Notes: generated from the sequence alone by a model not told the origin. 20,176 nucleotides of DNA from Chloroflexota bacterium (GCA_021814735.1 JAKAHX010000002.1:1-20176), one strand, 5' to 3'; positions 1-9,027 are shown, counted from the first letter of the stretch. Numbers and translations are program-made.

Positions 1-161
1 CCTAGGTCGTCCTCACGGACGGCGCCTCCTGTCGTCTGGCTGAGGCGACCGCGGGGAACGGGAAGGTGCTGCTCGCCTGATCGCAGCAGCGGGGATCAGC
101 TGTCCGCCCGCATCGGAGGCACGAGCCAGGAAGCTGGGCGCGACCGCCGCGCGGCGCTATG
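1..161. other. Region with no supported gene
   Basis: No coding feature can be supported here. One frame is open up to a TGA at about position 80, but it has an in-frame TAG at 3-5 and no start. A perfect 12-bp palindrome (CGCCGCGCGGCG, 145-156) lies just beyond the response-regulator stop codon on the minus strand. It could form a weak hairpin that ends that transcript, but there is no T-run. Confidence 0.4.
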
Positions 162-803
162 TCACCTGGAAGGGATTCCTCGACTGCTGAATAGCTCCAG
201 CCAGCCTTCTCGTTCCGCACGGACCGCCAGCTCGGTGCGTGTGCTCACGCCGAACCGCCGATACAGCTGGGCCAGGTGCGTCTCGACTGTTCTGGAAGAG
301 ATGCGGAGCTGGGCCCCGATCTCGTCGTTCGAGCGACCGGCGATGACAAGTGTCAGGACCTCGCTCTCCCGCTTCGTGAGATGGGCTTCGGCCCCCGACC
401 GAGCCTGTCGGAGATCGGCGGCGCGATACGAGATCATTCCGAGGCTGGCGCGCCGGATCGCCTCCACGATCTCGGTCAGGGGTGCAGTCTTCAGCAGGTA
501 GCCGGCGGCACCAGCCTGCAGGGCCGCGGCAAGATACTGCGGCGACTCGAACGACGACAACATGAGCCACGCGGGGCCCGGCCGTGCACCCGCGGACGCG
601 TCGATCAACTCGAGTCCCAGTCCGTCCGGCAGGCGCATGTCGACGAGGACGACGTCAGGCGTGACGTTCGGAAGGAGGTGCCGCGCCTCGGCAATGCTGC
701 CGGCATGCCCCACTACCGCGAGATCGGCCTGAGCGGCCAGTGCACCGCTCAGGCCACTCACCACCACCGGGTGGTCATCGACGAGGAACACGCGGATGCT
801 CAT
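162..803 (-). CDS. NarL/FixJ-family response regulator with LuxR-type HTH
   Basis: This is a two-component response regulator: a receiver domain followed by a DNA-binding domain. Residues 1-120 form the receiver, with acidic pocket D9/D10, phospho-acceptor D55 in VVLVDMRLPD, conserved S83/S84 and K105. Residues about 140-203 form the LuxR/GerE HTH (LTKRESEVLTLVIAGRSNDE, then ISSRTVETHL). The 213-residue length is normal for the family. I chose ATG 803 over the ATG at 815 because 803 overlaps the kinase stop as ATGA and has GGAGG five bases upstream. It should be phosphorylated by the kinase encoded just upstream and act as a transcription factor. Targets are unknown; the divergently transcribed exported-protein genes are the nearest candidates, by position only. 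Confidence 0.95.
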   Translation of the reverse strand: MSIRVFLVDDHPVVVSGLSGALAAQADLAVVGHAGSIAEARHLLPNVTPDVVLVDMRLPDGLGLELIDASAGARPGPAWLMLSSFESPQYLAAALQAGAAGYLLKTAPLTEIVEAIRRASLGMISYRAADLRQARSGAEAHLTKRESEVLTLVIAGRSNDEIGAQLRISSRTVETHLAQLYRRFGVSTRTELAVRAEREGWLELFSSRGIPSR

Positions 804-2362
804 CCCCGCCTCCACTGGAACCGGACCTCGGTGCCGGTCGGACCGCTTCGCATGGCGAGTTCGCCGCTGACAGCGAGGGCGCGCTGGCGCATCGAGGCAA
901 CTCCAAGATGTCCGGCTCGATAGGCCTCGGCAAGACGGCCCTCGGTCACGCCGCAGCCGTCGTCGACGATCACCAGATCGATCAGCCCTGGTTCGAGCAG
1001 GCCATGCACGGAAACTCCGGTGCCGCCGCTGTGGAGCACGGAGTTGTTGAGGGCTTCCTGAACGACCCGATATCCGGCCAGCTCGACATCGCGAGGCAGT
1101 CGTTGTGCCGGCAGGGCCCCGGTCCGGTTGTCTACCTCGAGCCGCACGGTGAAGGTCGGGCGACGCTGCCGCACGCCATCGACCAGTACGGCTAACGCAG
1201 GCGCGAGGCCAAGATCCTGGAGGACCGGCGGGTGTAGGTCGGTGACAACATCGCGGAGCTCGCGCGCGACACTGCGGAGTGCAGCGGCCTCCTGTTCCGT
1301 CTCAGGATGCATTTCCAGCCGCTGGATTACCCCGGCAAGCTCCTGCAGGCTGGAGTCGTGGATCTCGTTCGCCAGTCGCCGCCGCTCGTCCTCGACGGCG
1401 CCCATGGCAGCGCGTTCGCGCACCTCCGAGGTGATGAGGCGGGCGAGAGCGCGGTAGCTGAGCCTTCGCCAGCGAGGGTACAGCACCACCGCCGTTACGA
1501 AGACGAGGAGCACCGGAGGCCAGAAGAGGCGGTCGAGCAATGCGAGCACAGCAACTGCGGCGATGGCGCCAGCCAGTGAGACGAGGTCAATCGCGGTGGG
1601 CAGCGGCAGTCGTCGAAGCCGCGCGGCGAGCGCCCCCGGTCCCAGGCCATACCCCATCCACGCAACGGTGACGGATGCTGCCAGGGTCGCCGCGCGCTCG
1701 CTCGTGTCGACGGCGTCGAAGACGGACGAACCAAGCGCGCGGGCGAGGAGCCAGGCTGCGGAGACCGCGACGGCCGCCCCGAGAACGAGCCATCGTGAGC
1801 GTCGCGGCCATCCGCCGAACACCTCCAGCCACAGAACCGGAAGGAACAATGCGCCGAGCGAGGCCGCGATGGAGACGTCGAGGCCGGCCTGCACGATCGG
1901 GATCGCGCCCACGACTCCGATCAGTGCGCCGGCGGCGGCTGCGGGGCGTGTCCAGCGCACCAGGGCCATTGCGGCGACGAGACCCGCCGCAAGCGCCAGC
2001 AGTTGCACCGGGACGAGGGCCCGAAGCTCCTGGACGTGGGCGGCGGCACTCGACGCGAATGTCAGGCCGTCGGCCCGCGTCACGATGCGCCAGTCCACTG
2101 GCTGGCTGCCCGGCTGGAGAGCGACCACGATCTGGCCGGGCCGAAGCCCATCACGCCACGCCGGTCCGCCCGAGACGACAGAGCGCACGCGTCCGCCCAC
2201 CGGATCGGTCACGATTGCCATGTCTGGCATCCCGACAGCGGCCACGACCACCCCACTGGCAGCGAGGCACAGGCCAATCCCCACCAGCAGTGCGGCTCGC
2301 GGGCGCACCATCGTCCACCAACCGTGGGCGGGCGACCATCGGTGGAATGCCCGATCGCTCAT
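800..2362 (-). CDS. Membrane sensor histidine kinase, NarX/DesK type, with PDZ-like segment
   Basis: This 520-residue kinase partners the response regulator. One membrane segment lies at about 21-44. A segment at about 45-95 (GGRVRSVVSGGPAWRDGLRP then GQIVV) resembles a PDZ core and would lie outside the membrane. Several hydrophobic helices follow between about 117 and 297. The dimerisation/phosphoacceptor region (HisKA_3 type) has H335 in RRRLANEIHDSSLQEL. The ATPase domain has the N-box around N439/N440 (VVQEALNN), the G1 box DDGCG at 467-471 and the G2 box GHLGVAS at 484-490. GGGAGAG lies a few bases before ATG 2362 and supports the start. The stop overlaps the regulator start (ATGA), implying translational coupling. 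The signal is unknown; a PDZ-like segment could bind a peptide or exposed protein tail, which is inference. Confidence 0.94.
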   Translation of the reverse strand: MSDRAFHRWSPAHGWWTMVRPRAALLVGIGLCLAASGVVVAAVGMPDMAIVTDPVGGRVRSVVSGGPAWRDGLRPGQIVVALQPGSQPVDWRIVTRADGLTFASSAAAHVQELRALVPVQLLALAAGLVAAMALVRWTRPAAAAGALIGVVGAIPIVQAGLDVSIAASLGALFLPVLWLEVFGGWPRRSRWLVLGAAVAVSAAWLLARALGSSVFDAVDTSERAATLAASVTVAWMGYGLGPGALAARLRRLPLPTAIDLVSLAGAIAAVAVLALLDRLFWPPVLLVFVTAVVLYPRWRRLSYRALARLITSEVRERAAMGAVEDERRRLANEIHDSSLQELAGVIQRLEMHPETEQEAAALRSVARELRDVVTDLHPPVLQDLGLAPALAVLVDGVRQRRPTFTVRLEVDNRTGALPAQRLPRDVELAGYRVVQEALNNSVLHSGGTGVSVHGLLEPGLIDLVIVDDGCGVTEGRLAEAYRAGHLGVASMRQRALAVSGELAMRSGPTGTEVRFQWRRG

Positions 2363-2437
2363 CCGGTCTCTCCCTGATGGCCCGTCGCTCTAGACGCCCA
2401 TACCGTGAACGCAGAGCAGTTCGATGAGGAGTGGGCC
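2363..2437. promoter_or_regulatory. Short divergent intergenic control region
   Basis: Seventy-five bases separate the kinase start (minus strand) from the preferred start of the exported crystallin-fold protein (plus strand). Both ribosome-binding sites fall inside it: GGGAGAG for the kinase, and GAGGAG at 2425-2430 for the plus-strand gene. Promoters for the two directions must therefore overlap here or lie within the neighbouring coding sequence. No clear -35/-10 pair could be picked by eye. Confidence 0.4.
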
Positions 2438-2956
2438 GTGTTCCGACGATCGTCCGTGTCGTTTCTGATCGGGTTGGTGTTCCTCGGGCAGCTGATGGCG
2501 CCCGCACCCACAGCGGCAAGCGAACCCACATTGTCCGCCGATATGGGGGGTCATGCCATCCCGGCGATACAGGTCGGACAGTACTACTGCCACGACTTCG
2601 ACTACCCACGGATTCACTGCTTCCCGACCGACGCGCGGCTCGAACAGGCGGTTGCCGCTTACGGCGCAGGGCCACTCGCCACGCCCGGCTCCGCGTCCGT
2701 CGCCTACGTCCGTGTGTTCCAGGACGCCTCCTTCTCCGGCAACTCGATGTACATCTCCGCGGACTACCCAGATCTTGACTCCATCGGATGGAACGACAAG
2801 ATCAGCTCCTTCTATGGCCTGAACAACCTCGCGGGCGCCTTCTACCAGAACGCCTACTACACGGGGCTCGTCTACTCCTTCTGCTGCAACACGCAGGTCA
2901 CCTACGTGGGCAACGTCTACAACGACATGTTCAGCTCGGTGCAGCACACACCGTGA
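2438..2956 (+). CDS. Exported beta/gamma-crystallin-fold protein
   Basis: This is a secreted protein of 172 residues. The GTG at 2438 is preferred because GAGGAG sits six bases upstream and the product then begins with a clean signal peptide (MFRRSS, hydrophobic SFLIGLVFLGQLM, likely cleavage after PTAAS, about residue 28). A GTG at 2405 would add 11 residues. The C-terminal half (about 88-170) reads as a beta/gamma-crystallin or peptidase-inhibitor I36-like Greek-key domain: VRVFQDASFSGNSMYIS, then WNDKISSF and YNDMFSSV. N119-D120-x-x-S123-S124 and N162-D163-x-x-S166-S167 match the paired N/D-N/D-x-x-S-S calcium-site pattern of that fold. C51, C61, C149 and C150 could form disulfides after export. 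It may bind calcium or inhibit a protease; the exact role is not known. Confidence 0.8.
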   Translation: MFRRSSVSFLIGLVFLGQLMAPAPTAASEPTLSADMGGHAIPAIQVGQYYCHDFDYPRIHCFPTDARLEQAVAAYGAGPLATPGSASVAYVRVFQDASFSGNSMYISADYPDLDSIGWNDKISSFYGLNNLAGAFYQNAYYTGLVYSFCCNTQVTYVGNVYNDMFSSVQHTP

Positions 2957-3104
2957 GACCGGCGCTGCCGTCCGCAGCCCGCGAGGCGTACAGGGTCAAC
3001 AACGGGACTGGCGGATGCGGAAGACCGGTCGAGCAGGGAGCAGCTATTCGCCATAGAAGCAGACCACGCCATTGACCGGGCCACGCAAGCGCGCAGGAGA
3101 GAGC

Positions 3105-4142
3105 ATGAACCGCGATATCTTGAGCCACCGGCGCATCACGCAGGCAACACTGGCGGTGACGGTGGCCACCCTGGTAGGGTTGGCCACGACACCGTTGATC
3201 TCGGCCGCCGATCCTGGCGGGACCACAGGTGGCGTCCTTCCCGCCTATCAAGGTCAATCGACCCTAGTGCAAGACCCGGCTTGGGTCGCGCTCAAAGACG
3301 CCGATCGAATCGCGCGGCTGCCGTCCGGCGAGGTGGTGACCTTGGCGCAACCGCTCACCAGCCTTGCACCGTTGGCCACGTCCGGCTCGCTCGGCACCTC
3401 CGTGACGGCCAAGATCGTCGAACCGCAAGGGAACAACTACGACGACAAGCACGTCGCCATCTCCGACTTGAACTACTGGAACTTCTGCACCGCTGGCGGT
3501 GCTGACGTCGCCCTGTACTACTGGAAACCGGGCAATGTCACGGGCTGGACTGCCGGCAACTTCAGCGAGCCGTACGGCCCTCACGTCTCGACGACATACT
3601 GGGCGAACAGCGATACCGGCACGTCGAGCGATACCAGCGACGGCTATGCGACCCAGGGTCGCGCCTACCTGATGTACCTGGCCGAGCAGGTGAAGCCACC
3701 GACATACACCAACCCTGGCATCATCAGCTTCAGTTCGTACCCTACGACCGGGGGATCGATCACGGATGTTCGTGATGCTCTCAACTGGGAGGCTTCAGGG
3801 CACGCTTCCGGCTGGTCATCTTTCTGGTACCACTGGGTCTCGACCAGTGGCTTGACGGCGGCGACGCTGCAGAACGACGTCGCCGTTGACATCTTGTCGA
3901 ATTCGGCCGTGGTGGTCGATCTCAACACCTACGTCAGCAGCTCGCTCCATTTGCCAAACTGGGGCCACAACGTCCCCCACACCGTCACCATCGTTGGATA
4001 CGACAACAGCGCGGGCACGTACACCTATCTCGACACCTGCGGCGTCTCGTGCGGCTCGACCAGCAACGGCGGTACCCACACGGTTTCGCAATCCACGATG
4101 TATCAGCTCATCATGAACTTGGGCTACGGGTTCGACTGGTAG
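3105..4142 (+). CDS. Exported C39-like (papain-fold) cysteine peptidase-type protein
   Basis: This is a secreted protein of 345 residues. ATG 3105 is chosen over GTG/TTG-type starts upstream because AGGAGAG precedes it at normal spacing and it opens a signal peptide (basic MNRDILSHRR, then a hydrophobic stretch to LISAA near 35). The domain at about 115-345 has an order of conserved residues like C39-like peptidases: C128 in NYWNFCTAGGADVALYYW, H292 in GHNVPHTVTIVGYD and D310 in YTYLDTCG, a plausible Cys-His-Asp triad. The middle (140-260) is rich in Trp, Tyr, Ser and Thr, as in many extracellular proteins. C313 and C317 may pair. It follows the crystallin-fold gene after about 150 bp and ends before a strong hairpin. 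The substrate is unknown, and activity is inferred only from the spacing of the three residues. Confidence 0.7.
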   Translation: MNRDILSHRRITQATLAVTVATLVGLATTPLISAADPGGTTGGVLPAYQGQSTLVQDPAWVALKDADRIARLPSGEVVTLAQPLTSLAPLATSGSLGTSVTAKIVEPQGNNYDDKHVAISDLNYWNFCTAGGADVALYYWKPGNVTGWTAGNFSEPYGPHVSTTYWANSDTGTSSDTSDGYATQGRAYLMYLAEQVKPPTYTNPGIISFSSYPTTGGSITDVRDALNWEASGHASGWSSFWYHWVSTSGLTAATLQNDVAVDILSNSAVVVDLNTYVSSSLHLPNWGHNVPHTVTIVGYDNSAGTYTYLDTCGVSCGSTSNGGTHTVSQSTMYQLIMNLGYGFDW

Positions 4143-4159
4143 CCATGCCGGCTCAGTTC

Positions 4160-4188
4160 GGAGGAGGCGCCGCCTCGACGCCTCCTCC
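4160..4188 (+). terminator. Hairpin terminator candidate after the C39-like gene
   Basis: GGAGGAGGCG at 4160-4169 pairs perfectly with CGCCTCCTCC at 4179-4188 across a 9-base loop, 18 bases after the stop codon. No long T-run follows, so it may be a GC-type terminator or an mRNA-stabilising hairpin. Confidence 0.6.
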
Positions 4189-4212
4189 GTCACGATACTT
4201 GGGGGTCCGACC

Positions 4213-4953
4213 GTGATCAGTACTAACTTGTCGGGGCGCGCGAGCCCGGCTTCGCCTCCCTCGGTAAGGGGGGCGCCCGAACCGCTCGACCGGCGCCCGG
4301 TCCCCGACGTGCGTCGAACGCCGCCACGTGTAGGTGTCCGGAGGATCCCGACTCATCGGCTGGCACGCGCACTCGGAGTCGTGGCGGTGGCCACTGCCCT
4401 CAGTGGCTGCGGCTCCGCCGGCTCGTCGGCCAGCGGGTCTTCCGCGCCATCGCCACTCGCGAGCCCCGAGGGCTCCACTGCCGCCTCAACGGTCGCCTCA
4501 CCTTCGGCTGAGTCCTCGTCATCGCCACGCGGAGGCCCGTCGCCTTCGGCGGCGCTGTTCGTGACTGGCACGCCCGAACCTGGCGATGCCGATGCCGCGA
4601 TCTCGCTTGTACACAGGTACGAGACGGCGCTCGTGGACCATCAATGGGCCGCGGCTTGGTCGCTGCTTGCGCCAGACGCGCAGACGCTCCGCCATTCCCT
4701 CGCCGACTTCGAGTACGAGCGTTCTGCTTTCATGGCCAGCGCCGGGGACCGTTACTCCCTTGGCGCTCCAGTGCACGACCTCGCCGTGTTCGAGCAGTGG
4801 ATGCCCGTTTGGCGTCCGGCTTCGGCCGATCTGGGCCGCGCGTTCATCGTCCGGGTTGACTACCCGGCCCTGGCGAACAACAACGCTGGCTGGAGCATGC
4901 TCCTAGCCGCGCCCAATCCGGCCGGCCACTGGTACCTTTGGGAGCTCCGGTGA
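4213..4953 (+). CDS. Putative lipoprotein with C-terminal NTF2-like domain
   Basis: This is a 246-residue exported protein. An unusually long, basic, proline-rich N-terminus (1-50) precedes a hydrophobic core (ARALGVVAVATALSGC) ending in a lipobox-like LSGC with C66 as the lipidation site. Residues 67-120 are a low-complexity Ser/Pro/Ala/Gly linker, typical of a surface lipoprotein tether. Residues about 122-246 form a small alpha+beta domain (DADAAISLVHRYETALVDHQ then WAAAWSLLAPDAQT) that resembles SnoaL/NTF2-like or DUF4878-type domains. GTG 4213 follows TTGGGGGT at a reasonable distance. GTG 4309 would give a more usual 34-residue leader but lacks a ribosome-binding site. Function is unknown. 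Confidence 0.72.
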   Translation: MISTNLSGRASPASPPSVRGAPEPLDRRPVPDVRRTPPRVGVRRIPTHRLARALGVVAVATALSGCGSAGSSASGSSAPSPLASPEGSTAASTVASPSAESSSSPRGGPSPSAALFVTGTPEPGDADAAISLVHRYETALVDHQWAAAWSLLAPDAQTLRHSLADFEYERSAFMASAGDRYSLGAPVHDLAVFEQWMPVWRPASADLGRAFIVRVDYPALANNNAGWSMLLAAPNPAGHWYLWELR

Positions 4954-5026
4954 ACATGGCCCCTCTGCGAGTCATCAAAGTCGCACCCCCAGCTGCGTTC
5001 CCACTCGCCCCCGACAGCGTTGTCGC

Positions 5027-6678
5027 CTACTCCCCCCGCAGGATCGCGGCGGGCACGGCGCGCCGGACGAGTAACGCCGGCCCCACCGCGGCGGCCAGCG
5101 TGGCCAGGAGCGCCGCACCGATCGAGGCCGCCACGCCGAGCTCGATGGGACCCGCCGCCGCCTGCAGCACCCGCGCCACGCCGAGGGTGACGCTAGCGCG
5201 CCCACGATCCCGCCCAGCAGCCCGATGGTGAGCGCCTGGACGACCAGGAAGCGCACGATCAGCCCGGGTGACCAGCCGATCGCCCGCAGGGTGGCGAAGG
5301 CGGCCTCCCGGCGCAGGTAGCCGAGGCTGACGATCTCGCCTGCGGCGAGGGCACCCACGCCCAGCGTGAGTCCCGCGATCGCGAGGTGGAAGGGCCGCAC
5401 CTGCGCGGCCAGGTACACCCCGAGCACGGTCGTGTCGAGATGGCCGTTGAAGCCGACCGCCACGAGCGTCACCGCTCCCACGAGCACGGCGCCGAGCGCC
5501 ACCGCGACGACGCCGAGCGCGGTCTCCACGCGCCGGGGCCCGACGAGGTCGCGGACGGCGAGCCAGGTCAGCCAGCGGATCGGCCGGCTGCGATGGGCGG
5601 GCTCCAGACCCGCCAGTCCCCCGATGGGCGGGCCGCGCAAGACGAGCAGTGCGGGCATGAGCCCGGCAATCCCAGCCACGGCGAGCGAGAGGGGCACGGC
5701 GCCCGCGAGCTGCCACGGCGCGAGGACGAGCCCAAGCGGCAGGAGCGCAATGGTCACGAGCGTCGCGACGACGCCCATCGCGAGGCCCAACACGAGCATC
5801 TCGGCTTCGACCAGACAGGCGATGCGCCCGCCCGACCAGCCGATGGCGCGCAGGGTTGCCAGCTCGGGACCCCGCTGGCGCACCGCCACGTAGGCCGTGT
5901 CAGCCACGAGGAGCACCGCGCCCAGCAGGACGAGCGCGAAGAGGGCGAGGTCCTGGCCCGACACGGCCTCCACGAACCCCACCGCCACGCCCTTCTTCGA
6001 CCAGCCCTCGCTGACCGTCAGGGCCGGTCGGCCGAACGACCTTGCCGGCAGGTCCACGAGCACCGTGCGCGGCGAGGCGCCCCCTTGACCACGTCGACCT
6101 GCAGCCCCGTGGCGTCCTCGATCGCGGCGGCCACCGCCGCCAGACGCGCCTCGGATGCCGGTCCCGGGGTGTCCACGCCCGCCACCTTGACCCGGATGGC
6201 GCTGATGAAGGCGGCCCCCGGGGCGTTCGTGAAGCGCACGGGGTCAGACAGCCAGGCGGCGCCGGCCAGCGTCGTCAGGACGAGCGGGGGGCTGTTCACG
6301 CAGGAGGCGAGCGCGCGGGTGGGCCCCAGCGTCCGCCCATCGGGGAGCGTGACCGCCGGCAGCCCGTAGGTCTCGAGACGGCCACCCGCCAGGGGGTTGA
6401 AGCCGGGCACGCAGTCAGGGTTGTACTCGCCCACCGGCGCCCAGCGCGAGAAGAGCTCGGAGCGCGGTACCTGGTCCTCGCGGCTGACCCCGCACGAAGC
6501 CGGCGGTGGTTCGCTCGTCCAGCGCATACGCGCCGAGAGCCGCCGCGATCACGATGAGACTGAGCACGGTGGCGGCGGCAGCAGCCAGCCCCGGTTCGCC
6601 GTCTCCGAAACGCACGAACGCCCGACCTTCAGGTGCCCAGGCCAGGGCGTCCGTGTCCTTCAACCACGCATTCCTCAC
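5027..6678 (-). pseudogene. Decayed FtsX/MacB-type ABC transporter permease
   Basis: Four consecutive pieces in different frames together read as one FtsX-like permease. Piece A (6678 to about 6490) holds a first membrane segment (AAAAATVLSLIVIAAALGAY). Piece B (about 6490 to 6080) is the extracytoplasmic domain ending GLQVDVVKGA. Piece C (6063 to about 5210) has the FtsX core with LATLRAIGWSGGRIACLVEA and a second FATLRAIGWSPGLIVRF. Piece D (about 5205 to 5027) is the last membrane part, ending VPAAILRGE. Frame changes fall near 6490, 6075 and 5205, and fit one net insertion and two net single-base deletions. The N-terminal membrane domain is also missing. Intact neighbours argue against general poor sequence quality, but assembly error at three sites is not excluded. 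No ATPase partner gene is in the window. Confidence 0.82.
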
Positions 6679-7077
6679 TCAGTCGCCCTGCTCGACGGAG
6701 CGGAGGACCGCGGAGGCGAGCATAGGCTGAGCCTCTGCGCGGGCACAGCGGTTAGTCGGCCGGATCCAGTGCATCCCACGCAATGTTGCATCGATAGGTT
6801 GAGTCCGTCGCCCGCATCGCACTTGTCCCAGCCAACGTGCGCTGCCGGGCCAATAGCCACACCCTGAGGTCCAGCCCACACGGTCACTTTGGGTAGTCCG
6901 CGCGCCGTATTTCTGTCCTGCTTGCCGTTCTCCATCGGGGATAGCCATTCTTTCGTCCACCGCGACCTGCGGATGACCGCGGGCGCAGGAAGCTCGGAGG
7001 TATTGCCTGTCCCGATCATGGCCTAGACGCCAATCGAGTGAGCATCGGCGAGCGGTCGTTCTGAGAGGTGGAATCTC
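6679..7077. other. Gene-poor stretch of lower GC
   Basis: About 400 bp between the permease remnant and the next exported-protein gene. Two overlapping minus-strand frames are open (up to 114 codons), but neither product has a recognisable motif, a convincing ribosome-binding site or sensible codon use. I see no tRNA, terminator or clear promoter. Base composition is visibly less GC-rich than the flanks and similar to the gene at 7078, which suggests that the two arrived together. Confidence 0.4.
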
Positions 7078-7433
7078 ATGAAAGCACGGTTCGTACCCAT
7101 TGCGGCGGCGTTTCTTCTGGCCTTCTCAGTGTCGGCATCCCCGCAATCAGTTGAGGCCGCCGGTACACTCAAGAACATCCCATTTACCCTGACTGCTGCG
7201 CAGAATCCATGCCGGCCGAGTAGCGGTTGGTGCAGTCTATCCCTGTACGCGAACATACTAAGCGTAAACGCGACCTACACTGCCTACTTCGAGTATGTGC
7301 CCAATTCCAGCTTCGCCGCGACGGAGGGTGCGCAGTGTCATGCCGATGGAACCGTGGGGTACTGCGACTACTACCCCTACACAACCAACGGATCACTGCC
7401 CTGGGTCGAAGGCCTCATGTCGGGCTACGCGTG

Positions 7434-7486
7434 TGTCCGTGGCCATGAGAAAGTCCCCACTGGTGGCCACGTAGAAGTCCCCACCC
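7434..7486 (+). repeat. IS21 left terminal repeats (two copies)
   Basis: The outer copy is TGTCCGTGGCCATGAG followed by AAAGTCCCCAC. The inner copy, from 7462, is GGTGGCCACGTAG followed by AAGTCCCCACC. Together they are the likely IstA binding sites, inverted relative to the right end at 11976-12028. Confidence 0.88.
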
Positions 7487-7578
7487 TCGGCTGATCACAG
7501 GAGCCACCGGGATGTGCCCCGGGGCTGGACGATGACGGTGTTCCACCCCGTCACCCCCAACCCCGAGGGACGCCCATT

Positions 7579-9027
7579 GTGAAGACAGCGAGGGCACAGT
7601 TGGACATCCTCGTCGCGTACCGTGAACTGGGCAGCTATCGGGCTGCCGCGACGCTCTGCGGGACGACCCACAAGACCGTCCGGCGCGTGGTGGAGCGCGC
7701 CGGACGGGAGCGGCCTGCCCGGCCGCCACGACCGAAGAGCACCGACCCGTACCTCCCCCTCATCGCCGACAAGGTGCGGGCCAGCGACGGACGGATCAGC
7801 GCCAAGCGCCTGCTGCCGCTGGTGCGCGCGGCGGGGTACACGGGCTCGGCGCGCCACCTGCGCCGGGCGGTGGCCGAGGCGAAGGCGGCCTGGAAGACGT
7901 CACGCCGGGTGTACCGGCCCTGGGTCCCGGTGCCGGGCGAGCATCTGGTGATCGACTGGGGCAGCGAGGGCGAGATCCACGTCTTCTGCGCCGTGCTCGC
8001 GTGGTCCAGGGTCCGCTTCGTCCGCTTCGCCGCCGACGAGAGCCAGGCCACGACCCTCGCGCTGCTGGCGGAGTGCTTCGAGACGCTGGGCGGGGTCCCG
8101 GCCGTCGTGCTGGCCGACCGGATGGGCTGCTTGAAGGGCGGCGTGGTGGCCAACGTCGTGGTGCCCGCGCCCGGCTACGTCGCGTTCGCCTCGCACTACG
8201 GCTTCCGGCCCGACTTCTGCGAGGCCGCGGACCCCGAATCGAAGGGCCTGGTCGAGAATCTCGTGGGCTACGCCAAGCGAGACCTGGTCATCCCGGCCAC
8301 GGGCTGGCCCACGCTCGCGGCCGCCAACCAGGATGCCGCCGCCTGGTGCGACGAGGTGAACGGAGAGGTCCACTCCGAGATCGCCGCGGTGCCAGCCGAG
8401 CGGCTCCTGAGCGAGCGGCCGCTCCTCGGGCCCCTGCCCTCCCTGCGCCCGGCGGCCGCGCCCACCGCGGTCCGCACGGTCGACCGGCTGCGCACGGTCC
8501 GCTATGGCTCCGCCCGCTACAGCGTTCCGGGTGCCTACATCGGTCACCAGGTCGAGCTCGTCGTCTCGGGCGGTGAGCTGCGCATCCACTCTGGCAGAGG
8601 GGAGATCGCCCGGCACCGCCTGGTGGGCCCGGGCGAGCTGAGCCTCCAGGAGGCCCACTATCCGGGACGGGCACCCGGCCCGGTGCGGGCGATCCGGCCC
8701 CGCACCGAGGCCGAGGTTGCCTTCCTGGGCCTCGGCCAGGCAGCGCCCGCCTTCCTGCGGGCCGCGGCGGCCGCGGGGGTGCCGCGTCTGGCCGGTGAGA
8801 TCGCTGCCATCGTGGCCCTCGAGCCCGCCTACGGGCGCGAGGCCCTCGCGGCGGCCCTGGAACGAGCGCTCGCCTACCGGCGCTTCCGGGCTGCCGACCT
8901 GCGGGCCATCCTGGCCGCTGGTCCCGGGGTCCCGCGCCACCGCGACCCGGGCCAGCAGCTCCTGCTCTCCCTGCCCGCCGTGCCGGTCCGGCCGCTCGCC
9001 GCCTATGCCGCCGAGGCGCTCCCGTGA
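7579..9027 (+). CDS. istA: IS21-family transposase IstA
   Basis: This is the DDE transposase of the IS21 element, 482 residues and intact. The N-terminus (1-45) has a helix-turn-helix for the terminal repeats (LGSYRAAATLCGTTHKTVRR). The catalytic core includes D126 in HLVIDWGSEG, D180 in PAVVLADRMG and E226 in DPESKGLVENLVGYAKRDL. The C-terminal region (about 300-345) has the beta-barrel pattern RLRTVRYGSARYSVPGAYIG found in IS21 transposases. GTG 7579 is preceded by GAGGGA. The stop overlaps the istB start (GTGA at 9024-9027), implying coupled translation. It is present and apparently functional, but its partner ATPase is broken. Confidence 0.95.
   Translation: MKTARAQLDILVAYRELGSYRAAATLCGTTHKTVRRVVERAGRERPARPPRPKSTDPYLPLIADKVRASDGRISAKRLLPLVRAAGYTGSARHLRRAVAEAKAAWKTSRRVYRPWVPVPGEHLVIDWGSEGEIHVFCAVLAWSRVRFVRFAADESQATTLALLAECFETLGGVPAVVLADRMGCLKGGVVANVVVPAPGYVAFASHYGFRPDFCEAADPESKGLVENLVGYAKRDLVIPATGWPTLAAANQDAAAWCDEVNGEVHSEIAAVPAERLLSERPLLGPLPSLRPAAAPTAVRTVDRLRTVRYGSARYSVPGAYIGHQVELVVSGGELRIHSGRGEIARHRLVGPGELSLQEAHYPGRAPGPVRAIRPRTEAEVAFLGLGQAAPAFLRAAAAAGVPRLAGEIAAIVALEPAYGREALAAALERALAYRRFRAADLRAILAAGPGVPRHRDPGQQLLLSLPAVPVRPLAAYAAEALP

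Noticed and set aside
3..80. C-terminal end of an upstream plus-strand gene
   Set aside because: The only plausible frame has a TAG at 3-5 and the peptide has no recognisable motif.
6675..7019. Minus-strand 114-codon ORF
   Set aside because: No ribosome-binding site, no motif and odd composition; it probably is a chance frame in lower-GC DNA.
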